A stretch of DNA of 64,000 bases from Cycas panzhihuaensis (taxonomy: Eukaryota; Cycadophyta). Location: NCBI GenBank assembly GCA_023213395.1, contig CM041465.1:191649741-191713740 (forward strand). Reading direction: 5' to 3'. The position numbers and the translations under genes were made by a program. This document shows, piece after piece, positions 26,286 through 40,082 of this stretch. Within the stretch, counting starts at the first letter, position 1. Each line of letters opens with the position of its first letter. The notes below the pieces were generated by a model. That model worked only from the letters and a program-made list of their open reading frames with translations. It was not told the DNA's origin and did not search any database.

Positions 26286-26617
26286 TGAAGGTTTATAAAA
26301 TGGAGACAGAGCAGAGCAGATATCAAAATAATCAAGTCATTGTATTGAAAGAGAATAAACAAAGTATTACAATCAATCCGTTATATAGAGTATATACAAC
26401 TTTCTAAAAGAAGGTGGTGTCAAAAGACACCAGGGGTTGTCAACCCAATAAAGATATAGTTTGAGGAAGGAGGGAGATCTCCTCAACCTCCAAAATTAAA
26501 AAATATAATAAAATAATGCTTAACGAAAGTAACTTTAACCTTACCTTACTTACCTTCACATGTATGCACTCACATGTATAAATGGTGGGAGTGGGGTGAT
26601 GAACATTAACCCTAACA
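26286..26617 (-). repeat. 5' LTR of TR-GAG1
   Basis: This 332-bp copy pairs with 17,313-17,643. On the minus strand it starts TGTTAGGGTTAATG and ends CCTTCA, followed at once by TTTAGTATCGAGC, a mutated form of the TTTGGTATCAGAGC primer-binding site seen in TR-GAG2. Confidence 0.85.
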
Positions 26618-28363
26618 AGTTCACTTTATAATAGAATTTTATCACTATTTGTGTTGGGCACTATCTATACTCTGTTAGGCTTATGATGGAAGCTTTTAAG
26701 GGCTAATTAGACATATTGGACAATTCCATATGCTTGATATGTAACATTTAAAGGTAGTTCGATAGCGGTAGGTTGCATTGGGCTTATTCTTAGGGCATTA
26801 AACTCTATTTAAAGGTTCTTTAGATATATTGGGCATCAAATCTTATGCCTAGACAACAAAGCTATTATTATCATCTTCCATGGGCATGATTAGATCCATT
26901 TAAGAAGTTTTTAAGCTTATGTTTAAAGTGTGGTAATGTATTCTATTGTATATAATGCTTATTTTATAGTTGATTATCTTGTTTAAAGGTTGTTAGTCTA
27001 TTTATACTAGTGGGAATACTAGCATGGTGAATCGTGATCTATTAGAGATATAGTGATTTATAATCAAGTTTATATTCTTCTCTAAGCTTACAAACCTTGG
27101 GATATGATCATAGTTATTAATTTCCCATCTTTATGTATTTTTTAAAGTAACATATACCTTAAAAGTTATGCTTACGTCTCTTTAACAGAAGTCATTGCAT
27201 GTTGGAGTAAAGAATTATTGATTGACAAGTGGTTTAATCATTGGCTAAAAGTATGAATTTGAAGTATTAAGAAATGGAGATGATTCAAAGTATGTTGGAA
27301 TCCATGCAAAGCAATTTGGAGCTTGTCTATTAGTCATTTAGAGGTTGTGTTCATTACATAAATCCACATGAAAAATACTTTGATGTCATAAAAATCTATG
27401 GTAAATCTATGTGCAAATTAGTTGTGTTAAAGGCTCATTCTAATATAGAGACATCATATAATGATTTTGTTTGACGAGTGTTTATTTTAAAGCTTATTTA
27501 GAATGTGAATACTTATTGCGATGGAGTATGTGGTATGTATTTATGAGCCATTATGGGTGGTATGATAGTTTGCATGTGTATTAGATTAAGTGATAATGTT
27601 ATGCTTATTATTTATTTAAAAACACATGAGTAAGTGAATTAATCTGATAATTCTTTTTAAAATATTATGATACATGTGAGAGGCAATATTACCTATTTAG
27701 AGAGTATGAAGTTATGTATGGAGCACAAAGACCATACATATGAAGTATGAGGCTACATATGTAATATGTGAAACCATCATGAAGTGTGGAGGCCATATAT
27801 GAAGAATAAAAGTCATGTTTAAAGGATTGGAGTGTTGTCCTAGTGTGTTTGAAGGCATATGAACCTTCAAAACATTATCAAAACTTATGTCTCAAGCCAA
27901 TATAAAGCTATTCAGGATCTAGATTACATGACATGCAAAATAAGATATTTTGAGAACCCTTTGCATAGTTCTAAGAGAAAGCATTAAGCCCATATATAAG
28001 TGCAAAGTTTTTTGCAAAGGTATAACATGGAGAGAAGTCACAGAAGAAATAGATTTAAGGTGCCTTCTAGAAGTAGGAATATATAATTGTTTATAGGAGT
28101 GATTTGAAGGAGACTTAAATGAGCGAAGTTTATAGTTATGGGTTAATGAAACTATCATTAACGTTGGATCAAATAACATTCATTCATAACTTGAACAATG
28201 TACACCAATGTGAGATTTGTGTTAGTTTAGAAATTTAGAAAAATTATCCTTAAGGAGGATGGGGAGGGTATGCCAAATACAAACAAGACAAGAAGGGCAA
28301 TTCTAACCTTTACTAGAGATTTCAAATTATAGATCAAATCCTCACTTCTACATTAAGGGGGGA
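26618..28363 (+). other. Decayed internal region of a copia element
   Basis: No intact frame is seen. The last 130 bp (from about 28,235) match 29,385-29,469 and end in the polypurine tract TTAAGGGGGGA at 28,353-28,363. This marks the 3' end of a copia internal region; further left nothing specific is recognisable. Confidence 0.45.
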
Positions 28364-28725
28364 TGTTAGTATGATAATTAAGGTTAACTGCTTATGGTTA
28401 ATTCTAATTAGTGATTATTTAATATTAAGCCAAAATACATGAATACTAAGACTTGCAACCATTGGTTAATTCACCATTTAGGGTGTTACATAAACCCTTA
28501 GGTGGCATTTATAATAAAGGTCAACTACATTAAGGAAGATGTTCTAATTAAGATTGGAAAAAAGATAATCAACAAATTTTCTTATGTGAGTTTTTTTCTA
28601 AAAGTGTTTTTTCATATTAAACTTATGTACTATATACCTATGCTCTTTAATATTTGCTTGCACATATATGATCCAGATCCTTATTATTAAAAATGTATGA
28701 TTTATAGTTTCATATTTTTTCATAG
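28364..28725 (+). repeat. Copia LTR remnant L2
   Basis: It begins TGTTAGTATGATAATTAAGG immediately after a polypurine tract and shares order and orientation with L1 and L3, ending near TTTCATATTTTTTCATAG. The right boundary is approximate. Confidence 0.6.
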
Positions 28726-28909
28726 AAAATAAGTAGGGATAGTTTTATCTATTTGAACCATATTAGGATGGGTATTGTTTATATTGGAAAATTAGTGTCT
28801 TATTATATGTAGAATCCTTAAGAGCCATATTAGGTTGTAACAAAGCAAATTCATAGATATTTAGAGTAAACTCTTAATCTTAGTATGGAGTATCTTGGTA
28901 GTGGAGATA

Positions 28910-29350
28910 TAAAGTTGCATGGCTACAATGATACAGATTGGGAAGGAGACTTTGATGATTAGAAATCTACTACTTGATATGTGTTTGGTATTGACAATGG
29001 ATTTGTATCATGGTAATCAAAGATGCAATAGGCAATGGTACTATCTTCTATAAAGGTAGAGTATGAAGGACTCACTTTTGGTGTAAGAGAAGTTTTATAG
29101 TTACAAGGACTTTTAGATATCCTTAGTATATCTTATAGCACCCTAATTATTTTAGTCACTAAGTAAAGCATTATTCATTTATCAAAGAATCTAAAGTTCA
29201 TATACATACAAAGCATATTAAAATCCAATAGCAATATATAAGTGAAATGATCAAAGTAAGGAAATTACAAATTGACTTTTACCCGAGTGAGAAGTAACGT
29301 ACATAAGTATTTACCAAAGTACTTACTAAAGATTAATTCACTAAGATGCA
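28910..29350 (+). pseudogene. Copia RNase H / pol C-terminus, degenerate
   Basis: Despite several stops the frame reads LHGYNDTDWEGDFDD, KSTT, YVFGIDNGFVSW, VLSSIKVEYEGLTFGVREVL and LQGLLDIL. This matches the copia RNase H pattern GYSDADWAGD, RKSTSGYVF, SWSSK, ALSSTEAEYMA and WL-x-x-LL. Asp (DTDW) and Glu (VEYEG) catalytic positions are visible. It precedes LTR L3 and belongs to the same element. Confidence 0.75.
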
Positions 29351-29469
29351 TACCATATTGTGATATAGAGAAGTTATTTTTAAGGGGGTATGTATTAGTA
29401 AGGATGTTCTAGCCTTCATTGGTGATATCAAACTATAGATTGAATCACCACATTTGCATTAAGAGAGGA

Positions 29470-29785
29470 TGGTAGGATGGCAGTCATTATTAAGCTGCAA
29501 GGTTAATGTTAAATATGGATTAGTTAATACAAAATCAAAAGGTATGAACATTTCAGAGGATCACAACCATTCAAGTTGGATATAATATTTAGGGGATTAC
29601 AAATAAACTCATCCATGTATTATCAAAGTGATCTATTAATCTTTTGTAATGAGTTTTTATTGAAAAGTTTTCCCACATAAAACTTGTGTATGGTGTATAT
29701 GTGGTCTTTGATCATTTCTTATTATGTATGATCAAGATCCTATAATTTAGAATACATATATGCTTCATGTTTCTTCATATATTAT
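29470..29785 (+). repeat. Copia LTR remnant L3
   Basis: It starts TGGTAGGATGGC after the purine-rich ATTAAGAGAGGA and is homologous to L1 and L2. It is followed by ATATGGTATTTGAAGC, which resembles a primer-binding site. Having a polypurine tract before and a primer-binding-like site after suggests tandem or recombined elements. Confidence 0.6.
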
Positions 29786-32350
29786 GATATGGTATTTGAA
29801 GCTCTTATTAAGTTTAGTGCACTATATCTTGGATCACATCTTAGGATCACTAAATCAATCTTATTTAGAAAATCATCTACTAATATATTTGGAAGACACT
29901 TAAAGGTGTCATAATATAAAACTAAACTCGTATTTGACATTATCCAATGTTATATATTAGTGTGAATGGAGGACATTAGTGTGTACAATATGATATAATT
30001 AGTATTGATGAATGATACCAACTAGTGTATAATGTTGTAACTAGTCCTAATAACTTCTTTAGATTCACCTTTAAAGAGTTCTTGATACTAAAGAAATATC
30101 TAAATGTCTCTAAATAATTCCTAGACTATTATAATAGTGAAATAAATTCCCATACAGGATGGAAGGGAAGCTAACTCTATGGTATATATAATGTTAATTT
30201 AAGACAAGGTCATTTTGGAGTTAGTAGATAGAAGGCCCTAACCTCAGTACCTTATAATATAGAGACCTAATTTAGATGAGGTTAGAATATTGGTAGTATC
30301 TAATATATACTTCATATTATATTGACATATATGAAACTAGCTTAGAGAATTGACTTATGCCTTAACTCAATGCAAACTCTATAAACTCTCTTAGTGATCT
30401 TGACTAATGAATTGGTAAGATGTGATATAATGGAAATTGGGCTTCTATGGATTAGGCATAAGAAGTTGACTTAGTAGGAAATGATAAGAAAAGAAAGGAA
30501 AAAGGAAATTCTATTATGCTCTATGACTCATCTACCTAAGATATTGGATGTTGTATCATATGAGATGTTTATTACTATATATGTTAAACATATCATGCCA
30601 TGTCACTTGATGTTAGATATGCTAGTGTTAGGTATCACAAATCATGTTATTATTTTATTCACATGGGTTACATATGATGGCTAGTGACATTGCGATTATT
30701 GTTTATGATGCCCCTTAAAGCATGAGGTCTTGAGATATAATATAAATGAAATAACTTACTAATCGATAATGTATTTCTATATTTCTTTCTTTTCATTCCT
30801 TTTTGTTCACTTAAGAGTTTTTTAGGGTCATCTTGTCTATTACACCTTTATTATTTCTCTGACGGTCTACAATCTAAGAATTTCAACTCTTCTACCTATT
30901 TTTATTATTGACTTGTGCTCTAGTTAAGGGGATGTGAAAATTTTAAATAAGATCCATGAAATATGTGAGGGAAGTAAAGATCTACACTTGATATAATATG
31001 GTAGATTGTGACTCTTAAATAAGAAGGTTTTTAACTTGAAGAGAAAATAGATAAGGTTGCCCGCTAGCTTTGGGGATCATGTATTGTAGAGTACCTATTC
31101 TAGGGAAGCTAAGGGACTAGAAAGGCTCTAGCAACACTACACCATCCTAATTGATGCAAGTTCATCTATGTGGAGTGCAATATGGCTTAGGTATAGTGTG
31201 AAAGATGTAGAATGTCATAAAGACTAGTTTATAAGAGAAGATGGATAGAAGCATGAGAAATGAATGGGAGTGCATAAGGGAATCCTAATATAACATGAAT
31301 CTACTCTCTTAATAAATAAATATATATGAATATTAACTTTATAATAATTACTTTTAATCCTTATTAGCACTGTTCACACTATACCCTCTATGTAGGTTAT
31401 AGTATTTGATGTTACATGCCTTAAAGCAAGTGAGGATGTAGAACCTACCTAATCAACATACCATCACTTAACATAGATGGTTAAAATATAAAAGGATGAA
31501 AAAAAAACTTAGAATTCTAAAGAAAGGAAAGTGAATGTTGTTTATACTTATGTCTCCACTCCCTTTGTTTAATTAAGTGAAGAAGATAGGATGGGAGATT
31601 TTCTCTTATGCCTCCTATTTTTTTTGTATTCAAAGATAAAGATATGAAGACCTTAATATAAATAGTCTGTATATAAAGATATTGAGATAGTAGTATTAGC
31701 TATATATTTCCTTTTTATGAAGAGAACACTATGGCATAGATAATGAAGAGAATACATGCCTTTTAATTATTTAGTAGTGTTTAAATGTAATGGTTTTTCT
31801 AACTTTACTTAAGATAAGGTTAAGGAGTATGAATTTATAAATGTGGTATAAATTGTATTAGATCTGTAGGTAGTTTTAAATTATAGATCTAATTCATTCC
31901 ATCTAGATCCATAAGATTTAGCTCTAAATTATGGATCTAATTCATTCCAAAGGTATAAATTGATGATAAATCGATCTTAGACTTCTTACAACCCAACATT
32001 GCCCAAAATACCCCTATAGCAAAAATAATGTCCTTCAAATAGAGAAAACCCAAGTGGATTCAATTTAAAGTAAGAAGAATTAACAAAAGAGATCAACATT
32101 GTAGAAATTACATGCTTACAAATTGAAATATATGTTAGAATTTAAAAAAAATCCCATTTAATGAACCATGGGCTATGATGCCCCTTTGGAAATATGATAG
32201 AACTAGAGTAATGACTAGTAAGTAAACAATAGAAATGGCATAACTATAATTGCATAATGATTTATAAAAAATAATCTTGTATTAGATCATAAATGAGTAT
32301 AATGGCTCACAATATATCCTCCTTACATCAATGCATCAATTCAATTACTA
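29786..32350. other. AT-rich DNA, no recognisable gene
   Basis: Nothing specific is recognised apart from a short direct repeat at about 31,865-31,960 (units sharing AATTATAGATCTAATTCATTCC). It is probably deeply decayed transposon sequence. Confidence 0.4.
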
Positions 32351-32770
32351 CACACTAAATCCCCTTAATGAGAGTAAAACTGCTCCTCATATTAGTGTAA
32401 GCTAAGAATAAAATTATATAATAAAGAAACATTAAGGTACAATTATACAAGAAGAAAACATGAAGGTAAAACTCATGCATGCTCTTGCATGGTAAAAGAG
32501 AAATATAAAAACATACTTCTTTAGGGATCCTACCTAATGTAATTCATTAGTTAATATGAGTAAGAATTTTTAACACCTACTCATAATATACAATTTATTA
32601 TGCCTCATATATAAGAGATTTTTTATCTTATCAAGAGTTAATGCCTTAGTGAGAATATCAACATGTTAAACCTTAGTGGGATAATAGACCAACTTAACTA
32701 TCCTACACTGCACCTACTTTTACACAAAGTGATTTGGACCAAGTTAGATAAGAAATATTTGTATCATACC
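32351..32770 (-). pseudogene. Copia pol C-terminus and polypurine-like tract, degenerate
   Basis: On the minus strand, 32,770-32,600 reads IVKLVYYPTKV, a stop, HVDILTKALTLDKIKNLLYM. This matches the end of copia RNase H (Y-V-P-T-E-E-Q-x-A-D-I-L/F-T-K-A-L-P). A CATTAAGGGGATT tract at about 32,352-32,364 (minus strand) is in the right place for a polypurine tract, but no 3' LTR matching 34,390-34,712 could be aligned by eye. Confidence 0.65.
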
Positions 32771-34377
32771 CAACTACTTTGTGTTGGCTATTGTCACCTA
32801 AAATAATGGATTAGTTATAACTACCTTTGAGTTCACTAAGCCATTCTTCATGAATAACACTAAACAAAAAATGTTTCTCATCATCTATAGACAAAGAAAT
32901 AGATTTCTTAGCTTTCTTCCTATCTGCTTTAACTACCTTTGCATATTTTTTTCTCTTCTGTGACTTTCTCTTACAGTGACTACTAAAGGTGCCTATGTGG
33001 TGATCTTCATGATGCGCTTCATTTTGTCTTTATGGGGTACTCATGAGGTCCCATGGCTGTGGTGGCATCATCTCCTTTCCTTTGTTGATTCTAGTCATGG
33101 TAATATGATTCCTTCTCTTTTTCTTCTCTTTAGCATGCTCTTTACGACATAATGACATACTATCATGTTGTTTTCTATATGTTATGATAATCCTGTATTG
33201 AGGTTGTGGGTCATTTAGATAATCATGGTATATTCAAAAAATGCTTTAAATAGATGCTATATGGTTGCCTATTGCTATTGGCTACTATTAAAGAAGTTGA
33301 TGTTGACAACTCCATGCCATTGATCCCTGAGGTATCACTTTCTTCCTCTCCCTTTTTTTGGTCAAGCCTATATGGATGGAGATGTAAAGTGTGGCATAGG
33401 TGCAGCATCAAGAATGGCCACTAAGTTGTATATATTCTTTAGAACCTTCATAGAAGCCAAAACATGAAATATTTATAGTTTCCAAGCTTACACGTCAAGC
33501 TTTTAGTGGGCAATGCAAATACAAGCATCAAAATCTTGTAAAAGAGCTATTTTTTTCCTTATAGTTGAACCAAAATGTGGATGATGTATAAGTGTTGTTA
33601 TATCTATGAACATACTTTAAATAGAGATATATATTTTTAATAATTTTTTTGACATTTTCTTCTATAAAATAGACCTTATAGGGATTTATAGTGATTATAA
33701 CAATGCATAATCTGATAGAGAACTATGGCTTCAAGTAGCCATTAAGAAAAGAAATTTTTTATATATTTTTAATTCCCTTTTGATAACAGATATGCTACCT
33801 CTATAGGGTGATCAAGCCTACAAGAGTAGTTGATCTTGTCTATTTTTGAAAAGAAAATAAGTACTCCAAAAATTATTTTGTGACCTTAGATAAAGAACTT
33901 GCATGCTTGGAAAAGGATACCTACATACACTTAATAATGGTCATTAAAAAAACTTTTTGAATACATAAAAAATATTTGTCATTTTTTGCCTCATTTTATA
34001 ACTTTAAACAAGTTCAACAATAACTTAAAAATTTTTCATTAAGTAACTTTGAAACTTCTTCAAAATAAGCTTCAAACAACCTTTTAAATAGCTCTAAATA
34101 AGCTTTAAATAGCCTTTGATAGCATTAAAGCAACCCCTTAAAAAGACTTAAAATAATGATGAAAATAGTCCTAAATACTTTAGAAAATAGTAATGGTAAT
34201 AACCCCTTAAAATATGCATAAAATATAGCCAAAATTATCTTTAAATATTTTGAAAAAAAAGACTACAAATAGGTCATTAATAAGGTACAAAATCAAGTTC
34301 CTAAAACAACTTTAAATATATCTAATAAATAAATAAAATATGCTCTAAAATGTCACCCTTAAGGATTGAACCTTGGG
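32771..34377 (-). other. Internal remnant of a minus-strand copia element
   Basis: This lies between the pol C-terminus and the LTR at 34,390. No domain is recognised. Around 32,880-33,000 the minus strand is Lys/Arg-rich (KRKSQKRKKYAK), as in the C-terminal part of some gag proteins. Most of pol must be deleted because the interval is only about 1.6 kb. Confidence 0.4.
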
Positions 34378-34389
34378 GCTTTGATACCA
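34378..34389 (-). promoter_or_regulatory. Primer-binding site of minus-strand copia element
   Basis: On the minus strand the sequence TGGTATCAAAGC is one base from the standard plant TGGTATCAGAGC site, complementary to initiator tRNA-Met. It directly adjoins the LTR at 34,390. Confidence 0.7.
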
Positions 34390-34712
34390 TGCTAGAAAAT
34401 AAATTTGGTATAAATAATAACAGATGAATATGATGAGCGAATGATAAAAAACTTAAGCACAAAAGGATGAAGTATTTATATGTTGACACGATGAAAAAGA
34501 AGAATGATCAAACTTCAAATTAGAAAGAAGGATGATGTATATACTTATAGTACAATTCACTACTTGTATGAACCCTCATTAGTCAACTTGCTATGGGCTA
34601 ACACATATTTATATGTAGCACATAGCTCAAGGAGATCTTAAATTTAAAGTACAAATAAATATAGAGAGAGTGTGAATATGGATAATTACGTAATTGGGTA
34701 TTACACCCAACA
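34390..34712 (-). repeat. 5' LTR of minus-strand copia element
   Basis: It is 323 bp, starting TGTTGGGTGTAATACCC (minus strand, 34,712) and ending TCTAGCA at 34,390, directly followed by the primer-binding site. It interrupts older copia coding sequence to its right. Confidence 0.65.
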
Positions 34713-34864
34713 TGAGTGAATCAATCCTAACTTTTCTGTATCTCTCTATGCTTTCTTTTTTAGAAAGGCCTCTCTATGTTATTTTCTAAATATGTAAGTT
34801 TTACACAAATAATCTTGATTGTTTATCATGGGAAAACCATATACCATTTTCAACTTATACATTA

Positions 34865-35400
34865 ATTAAAGATTGATGTAGTTCAGATGGCCCATTTATT
34901 CATGCTATAATTTTTATTTTATAGATATAATTAGGAATACTCTCTACACATAATAGTTTCCTTGCAGTTTATACAAATTATTCTCTCTAAGTCTCTTAGG
35001 TATAATATTATTTTATTTATCTTAAACTATGCATAATCCTCGAGTAAACATCACAATCATGTCTTGTTGTTCAATCTCACCAACTGAAATAAGATTAATC
35101 TTTAGATTTTATAGATATAAAATATTATCTAAGTGTTATTCTCTATTCATAATGATGATTGGTACTTTTCCAACTCTTGTGGCCTCTAGATTGGTGTTAT
35201 TCCTAATGGTGACCTTTTGATTCACTTTTGACATTTAAAAAATCCATTTTGACCTTTTAATCATGTGTCATGATGAACTAAAATCAATGACCCAAACATC
35301 CCATGTATGAAAACCTATTTTATATGCTACAATAGACAATCATTTTGAAATCTTAGTAAGTGTGTTTTTTGTTGCATTTATAACATGACTACATTACTCA
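34865..35400 (-). pseudogene. Copia gag knuckle, protease and pre-integrase segment, degenerate
   Basis: The minus strand shows in order a YKCNKKH zinc-knuckle remnant (about 35,380), VWVIDFSSS with HMIKRSKWIF (protease D-S-G/S-x2-x-H-M pattern), then NLYKLQGNYYV, and HERMGHLNYINL (the copia pre-integrase word W-H-x-R-L/M-G-H-L). Multiple stops and frameshifts are present. It is cut on its downstream side by the LTR at 34,390-34,712. Confidence 0.7.
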
Positions 35401-38400
35401 AATGGTCCTTGTCGTTGTTGTTGCTAAGTTCCCACACTAATAACACTTTAGTTTATATTATCGCTTAAGGCCTATATATTTCCAAACAATATAATTCTTA
35501 GTACCTATTAGTTTTCTAGTGATTGTGCCTATTATACCACTTCTAGTATCAATTTTAAGTAAAAAGCAAACAAACAAAAAAAAGAAAGCAGATAAACAAA
35601 TATGGAAATAAGAAAAAAAAAGTCATGAAAGTCTTCAATTTATATACAGGTAACTAGTATGAGTGAATTTTCTACTTCAATATACTCATGGATAATCAAA
35701 ATCTCACAAAAAATATATAATTTTGCCTTGTCATTAAAAAATTTTATAGAAATACAATGTGTGACCATTGCTAGATCATAGATCTCAAAAAATCAAGTAC
35801 TATGATATATTTAATTTCCCAAAATAGATTGTAGATTTTTTAGAAATGACCATGGCACCCAAATGACCATGTGATTAGGGGCTAGCAAGTAGGGGGCTTA
35901 GTTGCAAACCTTAAAATTAAACCCAACACAATTTAATATGATTCAAATATTATAAAGAACAAAATATTTTTAATCCAAGGTTTATAAGGAATATTACCTA
36001 CAAAATATTCTCTAAAGTGGCATGGACAACATATGAACTCCTTAAAAAAATCTATTTTTTACATGTTCTAAAGTTATTCTATCTAAAAATCTCTTTACTA
36101 ATGCATTGCTAATATGTCAATCATCAGTTTGATAGGTCATTATCACTAGTTTTGTAGAAAGAGTTATGATTGGGCATGTAAAAACATTCATCTTCCTCCT
36201 TCCTTGTTTGGGTAAAATTTTCCTTTGTATACAAGCTTCGACTCTTCTCTATTGTGTAAGATTTTATAGTGGCCTTCAAAGTTGCGATTTGTCTATGTTT
36301 TCTTAGATATTCCCTATGTAGGCATTTATATGACCTCTTTGTGTGTATGACTCACAAATGAACATATCAATCTTTATTTTCTCTATGATATAGTTAATCC
36401 ATCAATAGCTTCTTTGTCTTGCATGCCTGTGGCATCTTCCTCCTAAAAAGAACTGAGAGGCATCTATGTTTGTGTTTACAGCGTTCAAATGGTCATCTCA
36501 CTATATATAGGCATCTTCTGAGACTGTGTATATGGCTCTCAAATGGATGTTTCAATCAGTATGGATTTTCTCATAATCTTCATTGGTTCGCATGATGGCA
36601 TTTACTTTCTAGCATGTCCCTCATTGTTTATATCACGATTCAATGGAGTCTATGTAGGTGAATGGCATTTCCCTCAGTCGACAATATACTACACAACCCT
36701 CAGATGCGTGTCAAATTAGCGTTACAAGCCATGGTTATTACTATGCACTAATATTGATTCAAATTAATCAATGCAAGAAAAATTGATGCATAAAGTCGCC
36801 TAGTTGTCCCTTATTCATTGTGTAGGTTACTACCCATTAATACATAGATATGAAGGTGGGAAGACAAATATTTCAATTTTATAAAGCTTAAAAGATTTAT
36901 ATTATGTAACTTAGAATATTCTCTCGAGTATTTAAGTTTTAATATACATTTTTTTCCAATGTTTATAAAACAATAATTTTTAATGTCTCTTCTTATTATT
37001 ACTTAACATAGTTTTTAATGCCATCTTTTAGCACATTACATTGCCATTAATTTTTTAACATAGGTCCACTTTCAAAAATGGCCCTTCAACAAAGTCCATA
37101 ATAACTTGACAAAGTTTGTCAACATGAGGTATACTTATAACCAAAGGTTATTTAGCATCATAAAGGGCCATCACCTTTATAATTTCAGTGCCCAATACTC
37201 CATAGGAGGTTCATTATTTCCAACAACCCATTACCTTTTTAACAACAATTTAATAGAAAAATTTTGCCTACTTGCATGCGTGTCTATATGTCAATATGTT
37301 TGCATGTACGTATCCTTTAGTATGTATGTATCTGTTAATGTGCATGGATGTGTGTCATCTTACCGAGTTAAAAGGTGCTCAATAAATAAGTTGTGTTGTT
37401 GTAACAGAGTGTACATTCAAGTTTGTATGTAAGTTTTAAATAGCCTGCAAATCAAACCCTTACAACATGCATCTAAATCTATCTAAAAAACTAAATATCT
37501 TACCCTAACAAATAGAGTTTATAATATGTAATAAAAAACAATCTATCAACACATCAAACCAAATATATAATCAATAATTGCAACTAATATTATATCTCAA
37601 ATCAATTGTGATACCACATGTTATAATAAGGCATAAAATGAAGATCAAAATTGGATGGACTAACCTATTAAACATTGAAATTTAATTTCAAAACATTTGA
37701 TAAAATTTCACTCCAATGAATATCTCTTATTACAATACATTACCCTAACCCTTACTCTTCTCTTACTATTACAATTTTTATAATGTATTGTACATAGCTA
37801 AATATAATATTAAAACAGAATATTAGTCTTGCCTAAATGATACATATGAGGTGAAAGTTGTAACCCCCATTAACTCATCACTTATATACATTAAAAACAT
37901 CTAAACCTAATGTAATACAAATATTAATGGGAGGCTCATAGCCCAAAGTTATGAGCTAAAAATAAGCATTAATGTTTAATAACAACATATAATTTAATCT
38001 ACACTATTTGTTTAGAGAAGGAAGAAATAAAAAAAAGCTAGCATAGGTATGATAGGACAGATTATGAGTAAATCATGATCATTTGAGCGAGACATTGATC
38101 AGATCTAAGTCGTTTGATGGTGAGTTCAAAACAACACTCAAAGATATTACATGGCAATAATGCATGCAATACCTAGGTCCCACAATGGTAATGAATGATG
38201 ATGTGCATGTGTTGATGGCATAAAGTGGAAAACACATGAAAACCATTGAGAGAATATTTAGGGGGAATTGACAATAGTGACATTCTAAGAAGAGAAAACC
38301 ACACCTACATAGAGGACTGCTAAATTTTCAAGTTGGCAATCTAAAATATGATGACGCCATCAAGGACTACATGTGTAAAAGAATTTTGGGATCAAGTTAA

Positions 38401-39634
38401 ATAGGCTAGGAGAATTTAATAGGAATAGTAGAGAGAGGGGAAAGAGGAAGAAAGAATAATAAGAGGAGAGTATAGAAGGAGGAAGTAGATGAATGTTATC
38501 TATAATTGTGATATTAATTCTCTTAGAAAAACTTTCTTTATAATACTAACATTCTTTGTAATTTGAAAATACATTTGGAAAGATCCTTGTTAGCAATGTC
38601 GTATGTGAATTGTCTTCACCTCGTAATTGTCCAATAGACTTTATTTTCTTTATTTTTATTTCATCTTTATCAGTGTTTCACATGTAATATCTACATTAAA
38701 TACTCCACACTCTTTACCTCACTTCAAGAAGAACATAAATGAAATATTATCTATCCAATATGTGAACACTAATACATGTTGATGCTCTTATGGTTTACAC
38801 AGTCTTGTTGTGTTCATAGCTGATAATAGGAATTTCACATATTAGGCTCATAAATAATAATTATTTTGATCAACTTGCATATTGTTTTTATTTTATTATG
38901 GTAGAATAAATTTTCTTAACATACCATACAATGTTATGGATAACATTATTTGATTGTTCTATTAATTACACTTTGTTACATTTTGTAGTCCCTTGATTTT
39001 TCCTTCATATAATGCCAATAGGATTTATTAGTTGCTTGATATAAGTATTCTAATTTATTTTTCAATATCTATATAATTTTCTACAACATGGAGTTGCATT
39101 GGTAACTAACTACTTTATTTATTTTTCATAAGAGGCATCCCTAATATGAGGTTTATGAACCATCATATTCTAATTCATATGTACTCTTACTTTCCTATAT
39201 GGCTATTGAAAATCTCTATTATGTTTTATGAGAGTTTCATGGCCAAACTTTATTCATTCATCACATTTTCATCTATTTAACAATTAGCCTTTATTTAACT
39301 TCTTGACTCAAAATCATAGAAAAATTGTAACTTTTTCATTTGAAATCAAGATTTATGCATTATTTTAATATGCATATCACTTTATATATACATTTCATCT
39401 TTAATTAACCAAAATAAGCCTATCAATCCCTCTTATTATTAGACCTTCTAGTTACTAGCACATTCTTAAGAGATGTCCTTCAGATACTACATTGTTATAT
39501 AAAAAAAAAATCTCGACACCTTTAATTCCTACTACTATGATATCATCATTATTATTCATAGCATTTCATAAAATAGATTGTCATGCATGCTTCAAAATAG
39601 ATATTTATAGTGTTGTATAAGTTAGCTAAAGACA
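35401..39634. other. AT-rich DNA, no recognisable gene
   Basis: No gene is seen. At 36,180-36,720 there are loosely repeated units built around CTCA(A)ATG(G) and GTATATGGCTC-like words. The rest looks like unique or deeply decayed sequence. TATAC at 39,635-39,639 is the left target duplication of TR-GAG2. Confidence 0.4.
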
Positions 39635-39639
39635 TATAC

Positions 39640-40080
39640 TGTTGGATTATCAATCCACTCCCACCTTTCCAACCAGGATTGTATACCTCATCAACTTTAA
39701 TTTGGACATGTGATGTTTAACATATCGAGGTAAGTTAAAGTAAGTTTAACTTTGATTTAAGTTAGTTTCATTTGAGTTAAGTTAACTTTATTTTATTATT
39801 ATTTTGAATTCAAGAGTTGAGGAGTTTCTATCCTCCCCCAAATTGTAAATATTGAGGGGTGTGCAATTCTGGTGTTTTTAGACATTGCCCTCATTTGAGA
39901 AATTTGTAATGCTCACTTATCACAATGGATTGAATATACAATGGCTCTCATGTTGATGCTATATTGATATATTGCAATATTGATCTATGTGATTCTAGTT
40001 TATGTTCTGCCATGTTCTCCTATAATATTTTTTCCTTCATTTGGTATCAGAGCACTTGAAGCTACATTCTATTTCTTACA
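39640..40080 (+). repeat. 5' LTR of TR-GAG2
   Basis: It starts TGTTGGATTATC and ends TTTCTTACA. It is collinear with 44,840-45,288. Near its end (40,040-40,054) it contains a TTTGGTATCAGAGC sequence, identical to the real primer-binding site that follows the LTR. Confidence 0.9.
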
Positions 40081-40082
40081 TT

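Noticed and set aside
27919-28179. Minus-strand 86-codon frame in copia debris
   Set aside because: No domain recognised; the surrounding sequence is read as plus-strand copia internal region ending in a polypurine tract.
37106-37432. Plus-strand 108-codon frame with Cys/Val-rich end
   Set aside because: The composition follows a TATGT/ATGTA-rich stretch; no motif, no start context and no homologous copy in the window.
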